Shown: positions 46,401 to 58,400 of the stretch, one piece after another | Layout: every line of letters starts with the position of its first letter | Position numbering within the stretch: position 1 is the first letter of the stretch | NCBI GenBank assembly: GCA_037893225.1 | Contig: JAZGUH010000005.1 | Coordinates: 620,001-684,000, forward strand | Direction of reading: 5' to 3' | Source of the DNA: Hippasteria phrygiana | Lineage: Eukaryota; Echinodermata; Asteroidea; Valvatida; Goniasteridae | Length of the DNA stretch: 64,000 bases | Position numbers and translations under genes: made by a program | The notes under the pieces: model-generated | Databases searched by the model: none | What the model was told of the DNA's origin: nothing | Seen by the model: only the letters and a program-made list of their open reading frames with translations

Positions 46401-49400
46401 ACACAAACCAGCCTTGAACCAAATACCTTGTATGTCATTACCAGTCTTGTATGACTGGTTTAAACTTGTCTAAACCAAGTTACCTGTATGTCATTAGCAG
46501 TCTTGACCAGTTTAAACTAGTCTGAACCAAGTTACCTTGTATATCATTACCGGTCTTGACCAGTTTAAACTAGTCTGAACCAAGTTACCTTGTATGTCAT
46601 TAGCAATCTTGACCAGTCTAAACTAGACTGAACCAAGTTACCTTGTATGTCATTACCAGTCTTGACCAGTTTAAACTAGTCTGAACCAAGTTACCTTGTA
46701 TGTCATTACCGGTCTTGACCAGTTTAAACTAGTCTGAACTAAGTTACCTTGTATGTCATTACCAGGTTGATGAGCAGAGGTCCATGCTGGATCAGCTACG
46801 AGAGGAAAAACCTCGTATCCTTGAGGATAAAGATACTAAGATTGCAGAGCTTCAGGCCGAGTTCATACAAGCGGACAGGAATACCAAGAAATTGGAGAAT
46901 GACCTCAGGAATATGCAGGTATGTAAGGGTCACAGGTCAAGGGTCAGTGGAATTGTCCGGAAAATATTAGTAATTTCTATTGTGAAAGTTGTTTGAACTT
47001 GGTGGGCATAACTGCATATAATCATTATGAATATTTATTGTATACTTTTGTACAGTGCCCTGAGCTTCCGATAATTTCCATCTTCCACACATTACAAAAT
47101 AGTTCCAGGCAGAAATATTCAGGGCATAACATTTTCTGGCATGATTTTTTGAAAAGTCTTGATCATCTCGCAGACTGATTTTTGATACAGATTTACACTA
47201 CTACAGTCTGGCCATTCCTGAGTATGTTTTCCCGAGTATGAAACAATTCGGTGAAGTGGTGTGTGTTCCTGTTTCCACATGTTGTTTAACAATTTTTTAC
47301 CGTTAATTTATATTGACATTTTGATTTGTTCTGTAGTGTGTATTCTGTTTTGCAATATTAGGTTGTGTGATAAATATTAATACTGAAATGCATAGAAATC
47401 ATTTAAATTTGTGACGTATTTGTAATTAAAACAAAACAATTTATCTCGCCAGGAGAAATTGTTAGAAAAAGACAGTGAGTTGGTCTGTTTACGGCTCCAG
47501 CAAGCTACAGAGCTGGACGGTGCCCAAGGAGACGCCCTCAAACAGGTGAAGGAACTCCAGAGCCTCATCCTCAAGAAGGAGAATGAGCTGGCCGACCTCC
47601 GGCAAGAGCTCCAAGCAAAAAGCAAGGACTTCCGGGAGCTTCTTCAAGCCAAGACGAGACAGGACTTGGAGCTGGAACAGATCAATGACCAGCACTCCCA
47701 CAAAGTGGACCAGCTGACGGCCCTTAACAAGCGTCAGGAAGAGGAGATTGTAGCCCTGCGGGAGGAGCTCAACACCCTCCGCGACCAGCTCAGGAGCTTG
47801 CGGCAGATGCACGATGCCGACACGGAAAACCTAAAGGAACGACTCGGAGAGGCTGCCCGACAGAAGGAGAACCGAGAACGGGAGGTGATGGAGCTCCAAG
47901 CAGACCTTGCCAGGAAGGAATCAGAGATTCAGAGACTCTCATCACACAAGGGGTCCAACGTGGAGAGGTTAGAAGAGCAGCTTGAGGACGTGACGAGAGA
48001 GCTGTCGCGCTACAGAGACAACAAGGAGAAGGAAGTGATGGACCTGAGGAATGAGCAGACGAGGAGGGAGTCGGAGTTAGTGAAGCAAATTGAGAAGAAG
48101 GAGGGGGTGATCATGGCCTTAGAGGAAGAGCTTGAAGATGAGAAGCACAGGAAGCCACGACTCATGAAGGTAGATACAAGCCCAGATACAGATATTATCA
48201 GAAGCGTATAAAAAAAAGTCTTAGCATACGACTGTGCTCTACAGTAAGATAAACACTAAGGATGGGACGTTTACACATTTAAACAAATTTGTTTTAAAAT
48301 CCGTTTAGAAATTTTCCCAAACGTTTAACCCTTTGCGTACGGATGACGTCTGTGGACGCAAAAAAAAAAGGCCACCAGGCCGGATGACGCCATTGGCCGC
48401 CGTCTGTGCAGTTTCAATCCATTGTTGGATTATTGTTTATGAGACGCTTGACTGCACAAACACATTGTAGCGGTTCGCTTGGCTGCCAGAACCGCCGCGA
48501 CACCCCGACGTCTCCCGTAAAATACCGTGCCCAAGGGGTTAAACGGAACTTACATTTTATAAATTGGACCTTGTATTTACCCAATCTACATTTCAGTTTT
48601 ATTTACAAAGAATCTAGGATCTTTGTAAATTTATTTAATTTACAAAGAAATACAAACGCCTTTAGTACTACACAGTGTATACAATTGTTTGTATTTGATG
48701 TTTTCAATTCGCCGCTGGGCCACGATCAATGCTCGACGCGGACAGCAACTCTCTTACGTCCTACACAAATACTGGGACGGACGGCAGCCCTTTTGCAATT
48801 GTTGACTAAACATTTAAACGCTACGGGAAAGTTTTGCTAAACGTTTATCAAATTAAACATAAATCCCCATCCTTAATAAACACTAACTACATTTGTCTAA
48901 AGAATAATGCATTTGCAATGGAAGTCAATTTGATGAAAATAAGATCTCTCTCTAAGGCTGTAAAATGTATTGATGCATTTTATGATTCTACACACTACAT
49001 GACTAAAAATTTAAAGTAATAAATGAAAAAAAGAAAAACTGAAGGAACTTCTGCCTCCCGAGTGAAGAAAAAAAGAACTATTAGGCTGAAAGGCAGGTCA
49101 TGCCACTGATCTCTATGTAAACTGGATAGCGCATCGGCTGGTCGCGTTGAGGCCACCGTCCGCCATGTTATCACTCCCAATACAACAGATTTTCCAAGCT
49201 TGTCCCGAGGGTCTCTTTCATCCGCGTTCTCCTTACATAGAGATCAGTGATGAATTGGGAGTGGTAATATAGCGGGTGCTGGCTTCAGTTGCTTGTACAG
49301 CGCGCAATGACCAATGAGCTATCCAGTTTATATAGAGATCAGTGGGTCATGCAGAAGATTCAGGCATTGTCAGTTATTATTACTATCAGGGTTGACTGGT

Positions 49401-52400
49401 TTAAATCGGCGTGATTTGAATCACCCAACCCTGATTTATTTTGCTAAAATAAGACTTTTACCCCAAAAAAGATTAAAAATCAGTGAATTAAAAAAAAAAA
49501 AATCATTTGATTTAAATTTCGATTTGGGAATCAACGTGAGTTAAATCAGCCAACCCGATTGCTTTTTCACATAAGGGTTGGCTGATTTAAATCAACCCTG
49601 ATTACTACAATTATTTTTCGGATTTGTAATTTTGGGGCCAAGGTTCATTTGACAACCAAATCTGCCAGTGGTAACCTTGGATCTACCCTTACCCCGAAAA
49701 CATATTTTTTTAAGGAAAAAAACCGGCATGGGTGAAAACATTGGGAGTTCTTAGTGCTTCCCATTGCTGTTGTGTAAGATTAATCAAATGTCCGTATAAG
49801 TTAGCTCGAGCCCGTCCAACCTTGATCTTCCAATTTTAATATGATTTTGCATGCACCCGAGGGGGTTAGGGTTGATGGATTATTTTGGAGAAAAAAAGGC
49901 AAAAAGGGAGGCAGCCTTGACACGGAAAGCAGGCGGGAAAGCTTATCACATTTGATTGTATTTTCCCTAATTTGTCTTGTTCGTGTTTGACTTCATTTAG
50001 CAATCCATGAATGCAGTGGAGGAGGAACTGGCGTCCGTGAAGGGCGAACTGCAGCGAGTCAACGGTATGATTGACATCAAACAGTCACAGATTGATGACC
50101 AGAATAATCGCCTCAAGGACTTGGAGTCGAAGGTAGAAGCCAAGTAGGAATTAATTGCAACTAAACTGTCTTTGTCCTTCAGTTCATATGGTTCCCTTGA
50201 CTTTGCCCGAGGTATATGACCTACGTCTTCTTATACTTGTCATTTTCTCTAACCTTAGCTGGGAGAAGTATATCTCGGGTATTGCAAAGAGTGCTTCCAT
50301 GCGAGGTAGGTTGTCTGAAATATACCTCCTGGTGCTATCCTTTACCTTTATAAGACAACTATACATCATCTTATGGAGTACTGTTTCCACATCTGGGCTG
50401 GTGCTTCTGCTTGTCACTTATCTTTATTAGAGTACAGAAGCGCATTTTTAATTTGGTTGGAGAAGAGTTGGGCTCATCCTTGCAATCACTCTCTCACCGG
50501 AGATCTATTGCTACCCTTAGTCTGTTTAACAGATTTTTCCTGGTAAATGTTCCACCGGCTTGTCCAGCTTGGTTGCTCCAGGTAGGGTGTTTGAGTGTGA
50601 AACTCGGCTTTCCACCTGTTCCCACCAATATACTGTAGCAGCAAAGGCTATGCCAATAGCTTTTTGCCCCTCTTTCTGTATTTGTCTCTCGCTATTTGCA
50701 GGTCAAGACATTTCTAAATATGCAGTTTCTTTGTTGTTCGTTTGTATTTTTTCAGAAAGAGGAACTACAAAGAGACAAGACGGACATGAGAAGAAAACTG
50801 GAGGCCGACCTTGATGAAAAGTGAGTCCTGAAACTATTAGGCCCGAAGTCCATTCTCGCCCGGTATGTATACCGTGCCCCGGTAGCCAAACCGGTTCATT
50901 TTAATCCTCCCAAACCGGGATGGATACCGGACCAGCCTCTCCTGGAAAGCTGGTCCGGTTTGGGAGTCCATTGTGTCCAGTTTCTGGACTGGCAATTAAC
51001 TCCTTCTGGACGCAGACAATGGGGTGACTTTAATCCGCTAATAATCCCCCACGGGCGAACAAAGGCCTTAAACGTTCACTCAGTTTCATAGAGTTTGCCG
51101 CCCTACAGATTTGACCGCGCAGCATTCACACTCCAGTGATATCAGTCAGTCAATAAACTCTCCATTGTAAATACTCTGGAGGGCCAGGCAGCAGACTTGC
51201 CAAGCTCGACCACAAGTCTATTCACTAGAGTGGCTTTGAAATGCCGACGAGCAAGGGGACTTGTACCGGTCCAGGAGGGGCATAATACCGGCCCAGGTTC
51301 AAACCGGTTTGATAACAGGCCCGGTATATATACCGGGCGAGAATGGATTTCTGCCTTACTGATTGTGTTCATCACAAAATAGGAAAATAGGAAAACATTT
51401 TAGTTCCACCCTGTGTGGGGCTTTTCCTGAAGTTTAGCTCTTGGGAGTCTGCGATTTAAAGGTGCTATTTACTGTTGTTGGAGCTGACACCATAGTTGCA
51501 GGTAGTGTTCGTATCTTGTCTGATTTAAGTTTGACTTCAATCGGTCGTCTGAGTCCTGAGAAAATAGTTTAAAAACTTTTCAGTTGTAACATTGATGTTT
51601 ATATCGGCTTCTTTTGATTGGTGCAAAATGAAATAAGTCACAAATGAAAATATTTTCTCGGGAGGATTGGTGAACGGTAAGCTTTCAGATTGAAACTGGC
51701 AGGAAAGGGATTCGAACCTGCGACCTCCGGAATACCTTACTGGTGCTCTACCAACTAAGCTATGTTGGCGGTCTCCCAAATTGTCAGTATCTTTGTTCGG
51801 GCGGGCACTTGTCAGAAGTCATAAACCCAGAATGCCGTATAGCCAGAGATCGCACCCAATTTTATGACAACCTGGGAAGTGACATTGTGGGGAACACTCA
51901 ATGAGGATATGACTTTTAAACGTATAATTTGTCAAACCTTTTTTTTTCATTAGCATAGCGATATCAAGTCTTTCATTAGAAGTATAGACTGCTACATTAA
52001 GCCAAATTTTGAATCCGTTTCTTGCCAGTGACTGTCGTAACTTAAAGTAAATTCCTGTAATCGCATCACAGCAACACCTCCCTCTTAACCCCTTGAGTAC
52101 GTTATTTTACGGGAGACGTCGGGGTGCCGCGGCGGCTCTGGCAGCCCAGCGAACCGCTACAATGTGTTTGTGCAGTCACGCGTAACCTATACACAATAAT
52201 CCAACAATGGATTGAAACTGCACAAACGGCGGCCAATGGCGTCATCCGGCCTGGTGGCACTGTTTAATCCAACAATGGATTGAAACTGCACAAACGGCGG
52301 CCAATTGCGTCATCCGGCCTGGTGGCACTGTTTTTTTGCGCATATTTGCGTCATCCTTACGCAAGGGGTTAAGTAACTTCCACTGTTGGAGACCAACTCG

Positions 52401-55400
52401 CTTCCCCTAAAATATTTATTGAAAATATATATTTTGTTTCCTTAGTACGGACACCATCAGGGAGTTGAACAGGAAGATGGGACAACAGAAAAATGAAATT
52501 GAGTTGTTGAAGGAGAAGTGCAAAGCCATGACGGGCCAGGTAAGATCGGAAAACTTCAACGCATGAAAAGCCAGTTTCTCAATCGGAAATTTGTGTGTTC
52601 CTGGAGTATAAAATGTGTTTGACCCAGCTAGGGCTGTGTATCCGAACCAGGTACCGGAGTACCCGACCGCTGATATCAGGAACCGGTTCTAGATTATGGA
52701 ATCGAGTACCCGTAACCGAATTAACATGTTACTTCGTAATTTCTCAGACAGTGGAAAAGAACGGTTTTGAATGTGATTTGTGGGGAATTTGTCAAAAATG
52801 AAAACCAGAGTAAATGGAAAAACAAAACGTTTATGACGCTTGCGAAATGCAGTTTCCACTGCAAAGCTATAGAGTACGGAAGTGATGGCGTCAATGCAAT
52901 GTTTGGAACCAGAATACTTTTGTTATTTTGTGTCTACGTGTTTGCATGAGTGGCTGTTAACGAAGGAACAGTCGCAATCTACATTTGTTTGGAGCCAGTT
53001 GTCGTGCCAACTGACGTCAGACTTCAGTAGTCTATTACGATTATGTACCAGTTTACCAGTTTCTTAAAACTCCATCAGTTTTGCTATTGATACACCAAGT
53101 AAGAACGAAAAAGTTGTTCGTTCTTTATCTTCAAATTTTTTAAATTTATTGTGATCGTGAAAATTTCTGTCTGCTCTGGTGAATTTCTTGAAAGTAGCCT
53201 AATGGTCTTGCAGGTTTTTTAGGTATGTGTTTGTAGAATAGATGTAATATGATTGTGCATGTGTAACACATCCCATCGATTTTTTGTTTCCCATTGTCTT
53301 TTGCATGTATCCCCATTTAACCATCAACCTCATCATCATCTTCAATTCATGTCCTTCCATCATTAATACTTCACTGCAATCCGTAGTCGACTGACACACC
53401 CATGGTATGTATTTCCAACAAGTTGTATCCATTCAGTTTGCACTTTGGAATTTCAACAACACTTGCCTTCAGATCAGAGAAACAAGTTTAGATTTCCTTT
53501 TAAGTGATACATGTTTACCAGTTTATCCTATAATGAATCGTCTCCCAGGCAGTTGGCTCAGTGGAAGAGCAAGTGGCACTCTACCGAAGTTAAGCAATGT
53601 TGACTGCATGTAGTACCACACCATGTATTGCTTGCATTAGCCTGCCCGGCAATAATCAGTACATTGGTCTGGGGTATGACAGGCCCTTAATCATCTGAAG
53701 AGTCACGTCCTTCGGATGGGACGTTAAGCCGAAGGTCTCGTGTGCTCTATGGGATCAGTACACGTAAAAGAACCCAGAGCACCTGTCATAAAAGAGTAGA
53801 GGTTTGCCCAGAGATGTAGTCGAGTCCATCACAAGTCCCTGCAAGTCCCTGCAAGTCCATCACAAGCCCTCCAGTCCTAATCCCAATCACAAGCTATTCA
53901 AATGAGCTTTGACAAAGGCATTCCTTTGACATTGTTCATCCAGTTACTTGTGACCGGCTTTATGAAAGGACTTCTGACTGGGCTTGCGAAAGTACTTGTG
54001 AAAGGACTTGCAGGGACTCGACTCCAACTCTGGGTTTGCCCCGGTGCCTCTGGTATTCCAGTACAAAGATAAATAAATAAATAAATAAAATAAAATTATC
54101 ACAAGTCACTTCACAAGTCACTTCACAAGTCACTTCACAAGTCACTTCACAAGTCACTTCACAAGTCACTTCACAAGTCACTTCACAAGTCACTTCACAA
54201 GTCACTTCACAAGTCTGGTCTCAAGTCTGGTCTCAAGCCATTCAAACACACTATATAACAAAAACATTCCTTTGTCATTGTTCATCCCATGTAGCTTGTG
54301 AGCTGACTTGTGATCTGCCTTTTGATCTGACTTGTGATTGACTTGATTACAACTCTGTTTTTTTTCCCGTTTTCTACTATTTTCACAGCAAGGGGATCGG
54401 GAAGAGTTCTCTAAAAGGTAAGTTTAAATATAAATTTGTTTAAAACCAAATTCAACTGTGCTCGGGGTACATGTACATACACGTGTTACCGAGGTACACG
54501 TACACGTGTTTGTTAATTTGTCAACTTCCTATGCCAGGGGGAGTTTACGTTGACTGAATACCTGAAATAAGTCATGCTGTATTTGTTGTTTATATTCCTC
54601 ACGTATTCAGCTGCCATTAGTTTAAATTTTTGAAGCCTGTGAAAAAATGCAGCAATTCTAAAATTAATTGAGATATGACCCTGTGTGATAGTTGCGTGAC
54701 CCCGTGTGATAGTTCAGTGACCCCGTGTGATAGTTCCGTGATCCAGTCTGGTCCCATAAACCCTTGTAGTCCAATAATCCTTGGTTGTTTGCACATATTT
54801 TTTTCTCGAGTGTAACAATTGGGTGTGAAAATATCAGCTCTCGCTCATGAATATGTATGAGATAAAAATAAATCCCAGTATGTGATTCAGCCACACACTC
54901 TGCTACTGCCGTCTTGGTGATAGCTTTGTTGGAGGTATTGTTCAAAATAACTGCCATATTATTGCTACAACCCGAACTGTGGTTGCGCCCCTCTTACAAC
55001 TCGTGGTGTATATGTTTCAGGGGTGAGATTTCTCCGGGATTTTTCCTGATTTCAGGATTTTCGGTGAGACGCCTTCCAGATTTCTGGAAGAGTTTTGGTC
55101 CTTCAATTGTTTTTATCATTCCAAAATTACCTCTGCAACCTGAAACAGTCTCCTAATTCTAATGACCCCATTTTTATTTTATTTTTCAATTTTGAACCGT
55201 AGCTTTTAGTAGAAAATGCAGTTTTCTTTTTTGCATTTTTCAGCAACGCTATACAAATCAAACGCCTCAAAATGTTTCGTGGATTTTTCATTTTCCTCAA
55301 ATCTCACCCCTGATATTGTTTCAAGGCCTTCGCGTGATAGACGAAAACCAAAATCACCTTCTTGGCCAAAGACTACTTTATCACACATGTATTTTCCATT

Positions 55401-58400
55401 CGGGGTCAAAGGTTAGAGGACAAGATCCAAACTCAGGAGGAAGAGTTACACGCCCTGAACCGACTTGTCAACGATCTCCAGAATCGTAACAAGAAGCTGG
55501 AACAGACCAGGGATACCCTGCAGGAGAACGTAGAGACGTACCGGGGGACGAACAGGAAGCTTGAGGAGGCAGAGAAGAATCAGAAGAGAGAGATCGAGAC
55601 TATGAAAGAAACGGGTAAACCAAGGGTTGATTTTACAAAGTGCTGCAAGCGTTGTTACTCGACTTATATTGTGTAACGAGTTGAAAGGTCTCTTGGGCCA
55701 TACAACAAATGATGCCGCAATGTGCTTTCACTTTTTGATTTCAGAAATTCATTTGGTACATTGTAGTTAGGCCAAAAACAAAACAACTTGTGTTGCCCTC
55801 GGACCGACCGACCATAAAAAATCGACAGAAGGGGTAAAAAGAAAGAACACACTGCTAAGCTGCTCAGAATGACACATAGAAGTCTATGACTGCTATAACA
55901 TCAGCACTTGAATCAACTGCAGACATGATTGAGTTCCAAGATATAGCCAAAAATTCTTCAGTTTCGTAAATTCAGTCATTAACCCCTTGCGTACGGATGA
56001 CAGAATTTGGCGCAAAAAAAAACAGTGCCACCAGGCCGGATGATGCAATTGGCTGCTGTTTGTGCAGTTTCAATCCATTGTTGGATTAAACAGTGCCACC
56101 AGGCCGGATGACGTCATTGGCCGCTGTTTGTACAGTTTCAATCCATTGTTGGATTATTGTGTATAGGTTACGCTTGACTGCACAAACACATTGTAGCGGT
56201 TCGCTTGGCTGCCAGAGCCGCCGCGGCACCTCGACGTCTCCCCTTAAAATACCGTACTCGAGGGGTTAAAAAAACAAAAACAGTTTGATTGAAGTGCATT
56301 AGTTGTTTGTTAATTATAAAGAGTATGTATCCCTTGATTTACTTCACCAAAACACATTTCATGACAGGTATTTTGTGGAAATAATTTCTTGGCTTTTTAA
56401 TAGTCTAGTGCAAGTTAATAAATACCTAGTATATCATATTTTGAGTTGGACCATGATCCAGTCAGGGCTGTAGTCGAGTCCCTGCAAGTCCTTTCACAAG
56501 TCCTTTCGCAAGTCCAGTCAGAAGTCCTTTTTTTATAAAGCCGGTCACAAGTAACTGGATGAACAATGACAAAGGAATGCCTTTGTCAAAGCTTATTTGA
56601 ATAGCTTGTGATTGGAATTAGGACTGGAGGGTTTGTGAGGGATTTGCAGGGACTTGCAGGGACGTGCAGGGACTTGCAGGGACGTGCAGGGACGTGCAGG
56701 GACTTGCAGGGACGTGCAGGGACTTGTAGGGACTTGCAGGGACTTGTGATGGACTTGTGATGGACTTGTGATGGACTCGACTACAGCCATGGTAATCCTC
56801 TGCATATATGTTGTCACCACATGCCCATTTGTCTTCTGTCTTGTGTTGGTACCGAGATGTTTTGAAATGAAAAATTGGCATGAAAAATTGTATTGAAATT
56901 GGAGGATTCAGGACTGTTAGGGTTATTGTCCATTTTAAAGGGGGAGATGAGTTAGCAATGGAAGTTGCCCCTACCTTCCTTGGTCATTTGTGTTTGACCT
57001 TATTAGGGCTGGTCATATTCGATTATACGAAACTGGGTTTGACCGAATATTCGATACTTGCCAAATTTTTTAATGCGCCAGCTGCAACTACATGTCGCTC
57101 CGGTGAAAAGTTGTACTCAAAGCACGCCAGTGTTTTACGTGCGGCAATCGATATTATGGACCACCCAATTTCTTTTTTTTACATGCACCTGTTGTATTGA
57201 TACAAGATCATTACGGGTATGTATAACGATCTGATAACAAGAAACCAAACTCCAGCCTGCATTTTTGCAGTAAGTATTTTAGAAGTGTTTTACGGACAGG
57301 AACAATAAACTTCTGTCCACAAAAAGTTACGTCCACAAAAAGTTATGTCGGCAAAAAATGCGGCATTTGACACTGCTAAGCGCCGTAACTTTTCTGTAAA
57401 AGAAGCATCAGTCGTATCTGTACGTGCATATATATTTTCCCGAATATTCAAACCTGCAAAAAGGTATTCAAATATTCGGTTGACAATCGAATATTCAAAT
57501 ATTTGATATATTCGGGACAGCCTTACTTAATAATGTGGCACTGCTGTCAAACACTGAGCTATTGTGAACTCAGTATGTTGTCTCATTAATGCAGCAGGGG
57601 CCAAGTGCACCAAGTGCAATCGTCTCGAAGCCCAGTATGAAGAGGTCCTTGGGGAGAAGGAAAGCCTTGAAGAGGAGAATGAGGAACTTCATCAAGAGGT
57701 GGACAATCTTGAAGGACTGCTCAATATCCAGAGACAAGATGCTAAGAAGAGGTATGGACCTCATTCATAAGAAGAAGCAGCATGCAGCAGGATTTAAAAA
57801 AAGTGTGAAAAACTAGAGTAGAATACTGCTGTACCAAACCCTTTAGCCTCTGATTTTGTGTACAGTTACTACTGAATTCTTTCAATTCAGAAGAGCAATC
57901 ACCACCGAACAAAATGTTCTTAATTTGTTCAATTAAATAAACTGGAACATCTACTGATAGTCAATTCTGAATGCCAAGCTTTGAAACTTACAATGGGCTT
58001 TGATGAGTGAAAAGCCAGCTTATTTTTATTTCCCCGTTGAATAGAAGTTGGTAGAAGTTTTCATGAGTTATTGGTCAAGTATGGCTATGTCCATACGGAT
58101 GCCATCTTTGCACACGAACGTCCCGGCCGAAATTGTTTTATTATGATCAACCGCTATACCGCACAACCTTTAATGAGCCCCATCATGTTCATTATAGTTG
58201 TGTTCTACTTGAATGAGATGAATAATGATAAATGTATTGATACCTCATCATTTGCAGCCAATTGAAAGCCCAGGAAGCAGTCAGGAAGTCTCCCATGAGA
58301 GAGGAGGGCTCATTCAGCCAGCAGACCCCAACGGACTCCAAGAGGCCTGGGTCTGCCTCTCCGTCTTCCCGCGGTGCATCCCCCGTCCCTAGAAAGGCCA

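Noticed and set aside
50133..50160. Alternative donor gtagga at 50142 for exon 24
   Set aside because: It would end the exon in phase 2 and shift exon 25 into a frame that does not encode coiled coil.
53960..54205. Open frame with repeated TCEV
   Set aside because: Product of the 12-mer cacaagtcactt array, which stays open because 12 is a multiple of three.
54100..54213. CRISPR-like array appearance of tandem repeats (also 39713-39885, 46425-46765)
   Set aside because: Units are contiguous with no unique spacers, and the window is clearly eukaryotic.
57564..57770. ATG-initiated reading of exon 29 as a small separate gene
   Set aside because: The frame is explained by the exon 28-29-30 joins with matching phases.
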